Assembly: GCA_963718755.1 (NCBI GenBank)
Contig: OY970376.1
Span: 744,001-808,000 of the forward strand
Length of the DNA stretch: 64,000 nucleotides
Direction of reading: 5' to 3'
From: VRUE01 sp963718755
GTDB taxonomy: Bacteria > Actinomycetota > Thermoleophilia > Solirubrobacterales > 70-9
Below, in pieces: positions 13,586 to 21,587 of this stretch. The position numbers and the translations under genes are program-made. Numbering within the stretch: the first letter of the stretch is position 1; each line of letters starts with the position of its first letter. A model generated the notes under the pieces. It searched no databases. It had not been told where the DNA came from and worked only from the letters and a program-made list of their open reading frames with translations.

Positions 13586-15154
13586 GTGGAGAGCGGAACG
13601 GCACCGAAGGTGGACGAGGCGGTGAACGGCGCCGGCTCCAACGGCAGCGCCGCCGAGCGGATCGAGGTGCTGAACCCCGCTACCGGCGCGGCGATCGGCA
13701 GCGTCGCGGTCGACTCACCCGAGAGCGTCGCCGAGACGGTGGCCCGCGTGCGCGCCAACCAGGCCGAGTGGGAGGCGCTCGGGAACGAGGGGCGCTACCG
13801 CTGGCTGGGCCAGCTGCGCGACTGGCTGTTCGACAACCACGAGCGTGTGCTCGACACGATGCAGGCGGAGACCGGCAAGGTCCGCGGCGACACCACGGCG
13901 GAGACGGTCTACCTCACCGACCTGATCAACTTCTACGGCAGCAAGGCCGCCAAGTTCATCGGCGACGAAACCGTCCGCCCGCACTCGGCGCTGGCGGCGT
14001 CGAAAAAGCTGATGGTCCAGTACCGGCCCTACCCGGTGGTCGGCGTAATCAGCCCCTGGAACTTCCCCCTGGCATTGGCGCTCGGCGACGCGATCCCGGC
14101 ACTGCAGGCAGGGGCGGCGGTGGTCGTCAAGCCCTCTGAGTTCACGCCGCTGGGCCTGGCCGAGATCGTCGAGGCATGGAAGCGGGAGATCGGCGGCCCC
14201 GACGTGTTCGACTGCGTGCACGGCACCGGCGAGACCGGCGGCGCCCTCGTCGACAACGTCGACTTCATCCAGTTCACCGGCTCGGACCGCACCGGCCGCA
14301 AGGTGATGGCGCGCGCCGCCGAGACGCTGACCCCGGTCAGCCTCGAGCTCGGCGGCAAGGACCCGATGATCGTCCTCTCCGACGCCGATGTCGACCGCGC
14401 CGCCAACGCCGCCACCTGGGGCGGGATGTTCAACTCGGGCCAGGTCTGCCTCTCGGTCGAGCGGATCTACGTCGAGGAGCCGGTCTACGACGAGTTCGTC
14501 GCCAAGCTGACCAAGGAGGTCGCCGCGCTGCGGCAGGGCGCCGACGGCAAGACGCCCGAAAAGGACGTCGGCGCGATGACCTCGCCCAACCAGCGCGCGA
14601 TCGTCGAAGCGCAGGTCGAGGACGCCATTGCCAAGGGCGCGAAGGCGACGGCCGGCGGCAAGCGGGTCGAGGGCCCAGGCGACTACTTCGAACCGACGGT
14701 GCTGGTCGACGTCGACCACTCGATGACGGTGATGCGCGACGAGACCTTCGGCCCAGTGGTCGGGGTGATGAAGGTGCGCGACTCCGAGGAAGCGCTGCGT
14801 TTCGCCAACGACACCCGCTATGGGCTCGCCGCCTCGGTTTTCGGCGAGAAGGAGCGAGCCGAGAAGGTTGGAAGGCGGATCGAGGCTGGCGCGGTCAACA
14901 TCAACGACGTGATCGTCAACTACGTCCTGATGGACGTGCCGATGGGTGGCTGGAAGGAGTCGGGGATCGGCTTCCGCCATGGCGAGTACGGGATCAAGAA
15001 GTACTGCCGGCCGGAGTCGGTGATCGTCGCCCGTTTCGGCGGCAAGCGCGAGCCGACCTGGTACCCGTACACGAAGGCCCGCCGCGGCCTGATCGGCCGC
15101 ATCGCCCGCCTCTTCAATGCCCGTGACTGGCGTAGGCGCTGGGGTCTACGTTAA
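13586..15154 (+). CDS. NAD(P)-dependent aldehyde dehydrogenase (succinate-semialdehyde dehydrogenase type)
   Basis: 522 aa from GTG at 13586, chosen because AAGGGAG lies 7 bp upstream; a TTG at 13550 would add 12 residues but overlaps the operator-like palindrome. ALDH motifs: PWNFPLALALGDAIPAL, FTGSDRTGRKVMA, the general-base glutamate in LELGGKDPM, the catalytic cysteine in NSGQVCLSVERIYV and the DETFGPVVGVM block. A basic C-terminal extension of about 30 residues (KARRGLIGRIARLFNARDW) is unusual and could be membrane-associated. Likely oxidises a semialdehyde or fatty aldehyde. The substrate is inferred only from the family; the shared operator hints at a lipid role. Confidence 0.88.
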   Translation: MESGTAPKVDEAVNGAGSNGSAAERIEVLNPATGAAIGSVAVDSPESVAETVARVRANQAEWEALGNEGRYRWLGQLRDWLFDNHERVLDTMQAETGKVRGDTTAETVYLTDLINFYGSKAAKFIGDETVRPHSALAASKKLMVQYRPYPVVGVISPWNFPLALALGDAIPALQAGAAVVVKPSEFTPLGLAEIVEAWKREIGGPDVFDCVHGTGETGGALVDNVDFIQFTGSDRTGRKVMARAAETLTPVSLELGGKDPMIVLSDADVDRAANAATWGGMFNSGQVCLSVERIYVEEPVYDEFVAKLTKEVAALRQGADGKTPEKDVGAMTSPNQRAIVEAQVEDAIAKGAKATAGGKRVEGPGDYFEPTVLVDVDHSMTVMRDETFGPVVGVMKVRDSEEALRFANDTRYGLAASVFGEKERAEKVGRRIEAGAVNINDVIVNYVLMDVPMGGWKESGIGFRHGEYGIKKYCRPESVIVARFGGKREPTWYPYTKARRGLIGRIARLFNARDWRRRWGLR

Positions 15155-15273
15155 GAGGCCACGGGGGCGTGGCTGGCAAGGACGCAGGGAGTGAGGCGAG
15201 GGGAGCGCACCTCAGTGCGTGACCCGATCCGAACGACCGAGGACGCCGCCAGGCGCGTCCCCGTGGCCTCTTA
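15152..15273. repeat. family-2 long-hairpin element, copy 1
   Basis: Arms 15152-15169 and 15256-15273 are complementary over 18 bp with one G-T wobble. They include the TAA of the aldehyde dehydrogenase and the first base of the next ATG. Interior shared with 35523-35644: CAAGGACGCAGGGAG, GGGGAGCGCAC, GTGCGTGACCC and CGACCGAGGACGCC. GCGCAC/GTGCGT forms the apical hairpin. Confidence 0.85.
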
Positions 15274-16427
15274 TGGCTGAGTTCGCTGACTACTACCGCG
15301 AGATCTACGCGCGCGGCCTGGGTGGGGAGACGCCTTCGATCCCCGTGGCGGTCGAGGAGCAGGAGCGGCGGGCCCACGAGGCGATGGACGAGCGGGCGGC
15401 CAACTACGTCTTCGCCGGGGCGGGCGCCGAGCACACGATCCGCGCCAACCGCGACGCCTTCGAGCGCTACCGCATCGTGCCGAGGATGCTGCGCGACGTC
15501 GCCGAGCGCGACCTCTCGACCGAGGTGCTGGGCACCCCGCTCCCCGCGCCGCTGATGCTGGCCCCGATCGGTGTGCAGAAGGTCGTCCACGAGGACGGCG
15601 AGCTGGCGAGCGCGCGAGCGGCGGCGGCGGTCGGGGTGCCGATGGTCGTCAGCACCGCGTCGCACTTCACCTTGGAGGAGATCGCCGAGGCGGGCGGCGA
15701 TTCGCCCCGCTGGTTCCAGCTCTACTGGCCAAATGACCCCGACCTGCTGAAGAGCTTCGTCAGCCGCGCCGAGGCGGCCGGCTACCGGGCGATCGTCGTC
15801 ACCGTCGACACCTTCATCCCGGGCTGGAAGCCCCGCGACCTGCAGCAGGCGTGGCTCCCCTTCCTGCAGGGGATGGGCAACGCGAACTACCTCCAGGACC
15901 CGGTCTTCCGCGCTGCCCTCGAGAAGACGCCCGAGGAGGACCTCGGCGCGGCTACCGGCCACTACCTCGGCGTCCTCGCCAACCCTTCGCTCACCTGGGA
16001 CGACCTGGCGCAGCTGCGCGAGCTGACCTCGCTGCCGATCGTGATCAAGGGCATCCAGCACGTCGAGGACGCGCGCGAGGCCGTGCAGCATGGCGTCGAT
16101 GGGATCGTCGTCTCCAACCACGGCGGCCGCCAGGTCGACGGCGCGATTGGATCGCTCGATGCACTGCCGCCGATCGTCGAGGCGGTCGGCGGCCAGCTGG
16201 CAATCCTCTTCGACAGCGGCATCCGCAGCGGCGCCGATGCACTCAAGGCTCTCGCCCTCGGCGCCGACGCGGTCCTGCTCGGCCGCCCCTACGTCTGGGG
16301 GTTGGCGCTCGGGGGCCAGGCCGGCGTCGAGACCGTGCTCAAGATGATCCTCGCCGAGCTCGACCTGACGATGGCGCTTTGCGGCTACACCAAGCCGGAC
16401 CAGCTCGGCCCCGAGGCGCTCGCTTAA
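15273..16427 (+). CDS. FMN-dependent alpha-hydroxy acid oxidase (lactate 2-monooxygenase-like)
   Basis: 384 aa from ATG at 15273; an upstream in-frame start would translate the repeat. TIM-barrel FMN enzyme: PLMLAPIGVQKVVHEDGE, STASHFTLEEIAEAGG, the FQLYWPNDPDLLKSFVSRAEAAGY region, VVTVDTFIPGWKPRD, VIKGIQHVEDA, then VSNHGGRQVDG with the catalytic His and Arg, followed by LFDSGIRSGADALKAL and LLGRPYVWGLALGG. It most resembles lactate 2-monooxygenase and its long-chain hydroxy-acid relatives. The exact substrate and whether it is an oxidase or monooxygenase are not determined. Confidence 0.85.
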   Translation: MAEFADYYREIYARGLGGETPSIPVAVEEQERRAHEAMDERAANYVFAGAGAEHTIRANRDAFERYRIVPRMLRDVAERDLSTEVLGTPLPAPLMLAPIGVQKVVHEDGELASARAAAAVGVPMVVSTASHFTLEEIAEAGGDSPRWFQLYWPNDPDLLKSFVSRAEAAGYRAIVVTVDTFIPGWKPRDLQQAWLPFLQGMGNANYLQDPVFRAALEKTPEEDLGAATGHYLGVLANPSLTWDDLAQLRELTSLPIVIKGIQHVEDAREAVQHGVDGIVVSNHGGRQVDGAIGSLDALPPIVEAVGGQLAILFDSGIRSGADALKALALGADAVLLGRPYVWGLALGGQAGVETVLKMILAELDLTMALCGYTKPDQLGPEALA

Positions 16428-16431
16428 GGCT

Positions 16432-17937
16432 CTAAGCCGGCGCCTCGATCTTCGGGAAGAGCGGCGGGACTCGCTCGACTGCCTGGCCGCCGGGGCGGGA
16501 GCCGAGGGTGCTCAACTCGCGCGACTCCTCCGCCAACGCTGCCAGCAGCTGCTCACTCGTCTGCGGCAGATAAGGGACGAGCAGGAGGGTCGTCACCCGC
16601 AGGCCCTCGACCAGGTTGTAGAGGACCTCGTCGAGGCGCTCGGGGTCGGCCTCGTCCTTGGCCAGCTCCCAGGGGCGGGTCTCCTCGACGTAGCGGTTGA
16701 GGCGACGGACCAGCTTCCAGGCTTCCTCCAGCGCCTGCGTCAGCTCGGCCCGGTCGAGCAACTCGCTGAAGCGCTCCACCACGCCTTCGAAGTCCTCGTC
16801 GAGCACGGCGTCGACCTGGGCCTCGGGCACGACGCCGTCGCGGTAGCGATCGACCATTGCCAGCACACGACTCGCCAGGTTGCCGAAATCGTTGGCGAGC
16901 TCGGTCTCGTAGCGGGCCTCGAAGCCCGCGGTCGAAATCGCGCCGTCCTGACCGAAGCTGACCTCGCGGAAGCAGTAGAAGCGCAGCGCGTCGGCGCCGA
17001 AGCGATCGATCGCCTCGAACGGGTCGAGCACGTTGCCAAGCGACTTCGACATCTTCTTCTCGCCCATCAAGAGGAAACCGTGGATGGCCATCCGCCGCGG
17101 CGGCTCCAGATCGGCCGCCCAGAGCAAAGCCGGCCAGATCACCGCGTGGAACTTGAGGATGTCCTTGGCCATCACATGCAGGTTGGCCGGCCAGTAGCGC
17201 GCGGTCAGGTCCTCACCATCGCGGGCGAAACCGAGTGCGGTGACGTAGTTGAGCAGGGCGTCGAACCAGACGTACATCCGCTGCTCGGGGTCCCAGGGCA
17301 GGCGCATCCCCCACTTCAGCTTCGGCCGCGAGAGCGAGACGTCCTCCAGCCCCCCCTTGATGAAGGAGACAGCCTCGTTGCGGCGGAACTCGGGCACAAC
17401 GAAATCAGGCCGCTCCTCGTAGAGCCCTTCGAGCTGGGCCTGAAAGGCGGAGAGGCGGAAGAACCAGTTCTCCTCGCGCACTTTCTCCAGCGGGATCTCG
17501 TGGATCGGGCAGGTCTGCCCGGGGCCCAGCTCGCGCTCGGTCTTGAAGTCAGCGCACCGGGGGCAGTACCAGCCTTCGTAGGTGCCCTTGCTGACCCAGC
17601 CGTTGTCGTAGACCCGCTGCATGATCTCGGCGACCTTCTCCGCGTGACGCGGATCGGAGGTGCGGATGAAGAAGTCGTTGGTGGCGTCGATCACCGGCAT
17701 CAGCTCTTCGAACTTGGCCGCGTTGCGGTCGGCGAGCTCCTGGGGCGTCACACCCTCGCGCTCAGCGGCGTTCTCGACCGGCTCCCCATGCTCGTCGGTG
17801 CCGGTGAGGAAGAACACGTCCTCGCCACGCTGGCGCATGTGGCGGGCGAGAACGTCAGCCGCCATCGTCGAGTAGGCGTGGCCAAGATGGGGCTCGGCGT
17901 TGACGTAGTAGATCGGCGTGGTGACGTAGTAGGACAT
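16432..17937 (-). CDS. metG: methionyl-tRNA synthetase
   Basis: 501 aa from ATG at 17937 (MSYYVTTPIYYVNAEPHLGH); the upstream in-frame extension is not family-like. Class I signature HLGH (17-20), KMSKS (295-299) and a CPRC/TCPIH zinc knuckle (Cys125, Cys128, Cys143, His146). Charges tRNA-Met for initiation and elongation. It lacks the C-terminal EMAP/tRNA-binding domain of longer MetRS, as in many actinobacteria. It follows rsmI with a 67 bp gap and converges with the hydroxy-acid oxidase gene (4 bp between stops). Confidence 0.96.
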   Translation of the reverse strand: MSYYVTTPIYYVNAEPHLGHAYSTMAADVLARHMRQRGEDVFFLTGTDEHGEPVENAAEREGVTPQELADRNAAKFEELMPVIDATNDFFIRTSDPRHAEKVAEIMQRVYDNGWVSKGTYEGWYCPRCADFKTERELGPGQTCPIHEIPLEKVREENWFFRLSAFQAQLEGLYEERPDFVVPEFRRNEAVSFIKGGLEDVSLSRPKLKWGMRLPWDPEQRMYVWFDALLNYVTALGFARDGEDLTARYWPANLHVMAKDILKFHAVIWPALLWAADLEPPRRMAIHGFLLMGEKKMSKSLGNVLDPFEAIDRFGADALRFYCFREVSFGQDGAISTAGFEARYETELANDFGNLASRVLAMVDRYRDGVVPEAQVDAVLDEDFEGVVERFSELLDRAELTQALEEAWKLVRRLNRYVEETRPWELAKDEADPERLDEVLYNLVEGLRVTTLLLVPYLPQTSEQLLAALAEESRELSTLGSRPGGQAVERVPPLFPKIEAPA

Positions 17938-18004
17938 CGCGGGCCAGGCTAGCTCACCGGTGCGGTAGCGATTTGAGCCGCATAGCGAACCAAAGCTCAA
18001 CCAC

Positions 18005-18832
18005 TCACTTGCGCGGCTCGCGGCCGGTCAACGCCCGGTAGAGGTCGTTGGCGCGGGTGCCGGTCAGCGCCGCGACGACGCTGGCGGCGGCGCGTGGGCG
18101 TGCCCCCGACTGAACCAGATGGCGCAGGGCGTCGACGGCGAAGCCGACGTCTTTGTCGTGGTCGTCTGCCGAGGCCGGCGCGATCACCAGCACGATCTCC
18201 CCCTTGACATCGCCGCGGAAGCGCCGCGCCAGCTCGGCCAGGGTCCCGCGCGAGACCTCCTCGTGCATCTTGGTCAGCTCGCGGCAGACCGCGGCGGGGC
18301 GGTCAGAGGCGATTGCGGCCAGCGCCGCGAGCGAGTCGCCGATCCGGCGCGGAGACTCGAACGCCACCACGGTCTCGGTCGAGCGCAGAACGCGCTCCAT
18401 CTCGCCGGAGCGCTTGGGCAGAAAGCCCTCGAAGCGCCAGCGGTCGGTCGGCAAACCGGAGGCGACCAGGGCCACCGGCACCACCGACGGACCGGGCAGG
18501 ACGGTGACGTCGAGGTTGCGGTCGATGCAGCGGCGGATCAGGCGGAAGCCGGGGTCGGAGATCGCCGGCATGCCGGCGTCGGAGACGAGGACGACGACCT
18601 CGCCGCGTTCGACCCGCTGCGCCAGCTCGATCGCCCGCGGCGCTTCGTTGCCCTCGTGGATCGAGATCAGCGGCGGCGCCGGGCGGATGCCGAGCTTGTC
18701 GAGCAGGCCGCCGGTCCGGCGCGTGTCCTCGCAGGCGATGTAGTCCGCCGCGACCAGGGCGTCGCGGGCGCGGATCGTGATGTCGTCGAGGTTGCCGATC
18801 GGGGTCGGGCAGACGATCAGCGACCCCGGCAT
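18005..18832 (-). CDS. rsmI: 16S rRNA (cytidine-1402-2'-O)-methyltransferase
   Basis: 275 aa from ATG at 18832, overlapping the ROK gene stop (TGATG). SAM-dependent tetrapyrrole-methylase fold: LIVCPTPIGNLDDITIRA at the N-terminus, IACEDTRRTGGLLDKLGI, VVLVSDAGMPAISDPGF, LPGPSVVPVALVASGL and the FEGFLPKRSGEMER motif, then AVCRELTKMHEEVSRGTL. All are diagnostic of RsmI, which methylates C1402 in the ribosomal P site. A C-terminal helix-turn segment (ASVVAALTGTRANDLYRAL) matches the family tail. Confidence 0.95.
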   Translation of the reverse strand: MPGSLIVCPTPIGNLDDITIRARDALVAADYIACEDTRRTGGLLDKLGIRPAPPLISIHEGNEAPRAIELAQRVERGEVVVLVSDAGMPAISDPGFRLIRRCIDRNLDVTVLPGPSVVPVALVASGLPTDRWRFEGFLPKRSGEMERVLRSTETVVAFESPRRIGDSLAALAAIASDRPAAVCRELTKMHEEVSRGTLAELARRFRGDVKGEIVLVIAPASADDHDKDVGFAVDALRHLVQSGARPRAAASVVAALTGTRANDLYRALTGREPRK

Positions 18833-19791
18833 CAGCCCGATTTCTCCAGTTCGATCCGCGCCATCGCGGCGGCGCCGATCATCCCCGCGTCCGCGCCCAG
18901 CTCGGCCGGGACGACCGGGGTACGGTTCATCGGCTGCAGCGCCCGCGCCTGCAGCTCGCGGCGGGCGGGATCGAGCAGCAGGTCGCCGGCGGCCATCACT
19001 CCCCCACCGACAACGATCACTTCCGGCTCGAAGATGTTGGCGTAGCTGGCCAGGGCGACACCGAGGCGGCTGCCGACGAGGTCGAAGACCTCGATCGCCG
19101 TCTCGTCGCCGTTCAGCGCGGCGACCGTGACCGCTTTGCCGTCGACTGGCTTGCCTGCGGCGAGCAGCTTGCCGATCGTGGACTCTGGGTTGCTTTCGGC
19201 GGCGGCCAGACCTTCGCGACCTAGCGCGGTGCCGGACGCGAGTGCCTCGACGCAACCGCGGTTGGGGCAGTTGCCCTGGCAGCCCGGCCCGTCCATCTGG
19301 ATCGCCATGTGGCCGAGCTCGGCGCCGGCGCCGGTCGAGCCACGATAGATCTCGCCGCCGAGGATGAGGCCGCCGCCGATCCCGGTGCCGATCGTCAGCA
19401 TCACCGCGTTCTCGGCTCCCTTCGCGGCGCCGAAGAGGTGCTCAGCCAGAGCCGCCACGTTGGCGTCGTTGTCGACGAAGGTGGGTAGTCCGGTCCGCTC
19501 GACGACGAGGTCTCGGATCGGCAGATTCTCGATCGGCAGGTTGACCGCCGCGATCGCGATGCCCTTCTCGTGGTCGATCGTCGCCGGGATTCCCATCCCG
19601 ACCGTCTCGACGCCCGCCCGCTCCGCCCGCGCCTCGGCGATCTCGTGCACGAGCAGCTCGACCAGCTCGTCCTCGCCCTCGCCGGCGGATCCCTCACGGC
19701 TCTCCCAGACCGTTTTCGACTGGCGGTCGAGGACGCCGAGCAGCATCTTGGTGCCGCCCAGATCCACCCCTATCGCTTCTGGCTGGCTCAT
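18832..19791 (-). CDS. ROK-family glucokinase
   Basis: 319 aa. N-terminal phosphate-binding GVDLGGTKMLLGVLD, catalytic Asp in FVDNDANVAAL, IGTGIGGGLIL, and the ROK zinc/sugar motif GPGCQGNCPNRGCVEAL. ROK kinases of this type phosphorylate glucose using ATP. Its stop overlaps the rsmI start, an arrangement that suggests cotranscription with rsmI and metG. It diverges from the LCP gene across about 50 bp. Confidence 0.9.
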   Translation of the reverse strand: MSQPEAIGVDLGGTKMLLGVLDRQSKTVWESREGSAGEGEDELVELLVHEIAEARAERAGVETVGMGIPATIDHEKGIAIAAVNLPIENLPIRDLVVERTGLPTFVDNDANVAALAEHLFGAAKGAENAVMLTIGTGIGGGLILGGEIYRGSTGAGAELGHMAIQMDGPGCQGNCPNRGCVEALASGTALGREGLAAAESNPESTIGKLLAAGKPVDGKAVTVAALNGDETAIEVFDLVGSRLGVALASYANIFEPEVIVVGGGVMAAGDLLLDPARRELQARALQPMNRTPVVPAELGADAGMIGAAAMARIELEKSG

Positions 19792-19839
19792 CTTTCTAGG
19801 CGGGCGACCGCGGGCATCGGCATGATTGCTAACTCTTTC

Positions 19840-21072
19840 ATGGCAGGCGACGGCGAGCAGCGGCCCCCCGGGCCGCCCGATTACAAGGTCTACCGAGCCC
19901 GCAAGGGGTTCCTCTCACGCTTCCGCAAGCCCGACCTCTCTGGCCTGCGCGAGCGCAAGTGGAAGGCGCCGAAGCTGCCGGGCAGGCCCGGCGGTCCAAG
20001 TCGCGAGCGTGGTCCGCGGCCCGAGCGGACCTGGCTGCGGGGGGCGCTGAAGTGGATCGGCATCGCCGCGGGGGCCTGGATCTTCCTCAGCTTCCTCGCC
20101 TTTGCCGTCTCCGCCCAGCTGCAGTCCTTCAAGCTCTCCGGCGAGGCGAAGTCGAGCCTGCACGGGGGCCCGCTGCTGCTTCCCAGCGCCCAGACGATCC
20201 TCGTGCTCGGTACCGACGCCCGCCCGCCCGACACCAAGGAGCCGGGCGCGGCGCCGTCGCAGGAGTGCTTCGACCAGCAGTCGCACGGCGACACCCCACA
20301 CGGCGAGTGCTCGTTCGGCGAATTCCGCGCCGACACCCTGATGCTGATCCGCGCCGGCGGCGGCGCCTTCCGCAAACTCTCGATCCCGCGTGACGTCTAC
20401 GCCGAGATCCCCGAGCAGAGCCCACAGAAGATCAACGGCGCCTACGCCTTCGGTGGCGCCGCCGCGCAGATCGAAGCGGTCGAGGACTTCCTCGAGATCG
20501 AAGTCGATCACGTCGTGATCGTCGACTTCACCGGCTTCGAAGACCTGATCGATGCGGTCGGCGGCGTCGTCGTCGACGTGCCGGTGAAGATCTGCGCCGA
20601 CATCTCCGGTGGCGCCGGCGGTGGCCAGGGCGGCGGCACGGTCAGGCTCGCCAAGGGCGAGAACACGCTGAACGGCGAAAAGGCGTTGATCTATGCTCGC
20701 CTCCGCAAGCCCAGCCCCTGCCCCGGGCCAGGGCCGAGCGCCTACAGCCTCGGCTACGACGACTTCGACCGGGCCAAGGCCCAGCAGGCGGTTATCAGCG
20801 GCATCAAGGGCCGCCTCACCGACCCGTTCCGCCTCCCCTACAACTTCGCCAAGGGTCCGATCATCGGCTGGGACGCGCCCAAGGCCTTCGTCAGCGACAT
20901 GGGCTTCCTGACGATGCCGCAGCTGATCCTCGCCGCCGCGATCGGCGGCGAAAGCGAGGCCGACGTGCTCTGCCAGGGCGAAAACTCCGGCTGCTCCCCC
21001 GGCCCCAGCGGCTCAATCGAAGTACCCGATAGCGAGCGGCGGCGAGCCGTGAAGAAGCTCCTGGGCGAATAG
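19840..21072 (+). CDS. LytR-CpsA-Psr (LCP) family cell-wall glycopolymer ligase
   Basis: 410 aa from ATG at 19840; an ATG at 19822 is also possible, and neither has a clear ribosome site. A basic, proline-rich cytoplasmic part of about 75 residues is followed by one TM helix (WIGIAAGAWIFLSFLAFAVS) and the extracytoplasmic LCP domain: ILVLGTDARPPDTK, RADTLMLIRA, KLSIPRDVYAEIPE, KINGAYAFGG and YARLRK. These include the Arg/Asp residues that bind the polyprenyl-phosphate substrate. LCP enzymes attach wall polymers to peptidoglycan. Extra Cys-rich inserts (near ECFDQQ and PHGECSF, and CPGPGP) are present. A long hairpin element follows. Confidence 0.9.
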   Translation: MAGDGEQRPPGPPDYKVYRARKGFLSRFRKPDLSGLRERKWKAPKLPGRPGGPSRERGPRPERTWLRGALKWIGIAAGAWIFLSFLAFAVSAQLQSFKLSGEAKSSLHGGPLLLPSAQTILVLGTDARPPDTKEPGAAPSQECFDQQSHGDTPHGECSFGEFRADTLMLIRAGGGAFRKLSIPRDVYAEIPEQSPQKINGAYAFGGAAAQIEAVEDFLEIEVDHVVIVDFTGFEDLIDAVGGVVVDVPVKICADISGGAGGGQGGGTVRLAKGENTLNGEKALIYARLRKPSPCPGPGPSAYSLGYDDFDRAKAQQAVISGIKGRLTDPFRLPYNFAKGPIIGWDAPKAFVSDMGFLTMPQLILAAAIGGESEADVLCQGENSGCSPGPSGSIEVPDSERRRAVKKLLGE

Positions 21073-21084
21073 CTGTTGGTTGTG

Positions 21085-21208
21085 GGGCGGAGGGGTCGCC
21101 TCGACGATGCCCACCACCGCCTTCGGCGGTGGAATTTGGTGCCGCTTCGCGGCTCATAATCACCCTGCCGGGGCTTTTTGAGGCATCGTCGAGGCGACCC
21201 CTCCGCCC
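21085..21208. repeat. long-hairpin element with GAA/TTC triloops (single copy here)
   Basis: Perfect 27 bp outer arms (21085-21111 and 21182-21208) between the LCP stop and the convergent FmdB-like gene. Inside are CCACCGCC-TTC-GGCGGTGG (21113-21131) and GCCGC-TTC-GCGGC stems; on the other strand these close with GAA triloops as in family 3. The core sequence otherwise differs from families 1-3. Confidence 0.85.
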
Positions 21209-21219
21209 TCCATCAAGCG

Positions 21220-21549
21220 CTAATCCGCTTTGGCCGGGCTCTTCGAGTCGCTTGAAGTCGACTCCGAGGTCTTCGAGGCAGAGGAGGTCTTCGAGCTATC
21301 GGACGAGCTGGCGTCAGATGAGCTGCTCTCAGATGAGCTGCTCTCAGATGAGCTGCCGTTGGCGCCGGTCTTCTTTTTCCCGTAGTCGGTGTTGTGGAAG
21401 CCGGAGCCCTTGAAGTGGATCGCGACCGGGTGCAGGACGCGCTCGGCGGGGGCGCCGCACTCCTGGCACTCGGTAAGCGCCTCGTCGCTCATCTTCTGGA
21501 TCACGTCGAAGACGTGACCGTTGGCGCATTTGTACTCGTAGATCGGCAT
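21220..21549 (-). CDS. FmdB-family zinc-ribbon protein with a serine-rich tail
   Basis: 109 aa. The N-terminus MPIYEYKCANGHVFDVIQKM, then ECQECGAPAERVLHPVAI, is the FmdB/CxxC_CxxC_SSSS regulatory-type zinc ribbon; the first pair reads CANGH, so the fourth ligand may be the histidine. After GSGFHNTDYGKKK the rest is about 50 residues of low-complexity Ser/Glu/Asp/Lys. Function unknown for the family (putative metal- or nucleic-acid-binding). It overlaps nothing and diverges from glyS. Confidence 0.85.
   Translation of the reverse strand: MPIYEYKCANGHVFDVIQKMSDEALTECQECGAPAERVLHPVAIHFKGSGFHNTDYGKKKTGANGSSSESSSSESSSSDASSSDSSKTSSASKTSESTSSDSKSPAKAD
21314..21355. repeat. 15-bp tandem repeat in the FmdB-like gene
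   Basis: The 15-mer TCAGATGAGCTGCTC is repeated 2.8 times head to tail, encoding the ESSSS-type repeats of the serine tail on the minus strand. In-frame slippage could change tail length without breaking the frame. Confidence 0.85.
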
Positions 21550-21587
21550 GACGGTGCGCGATTATCGCAGCCGATACGGTTCCCGCC

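Noticed and set aside
21314..21355. CRISPR-like direct repeat array
   Set aside because: Units are contiguous without spacers and encode a serine tail in frame.
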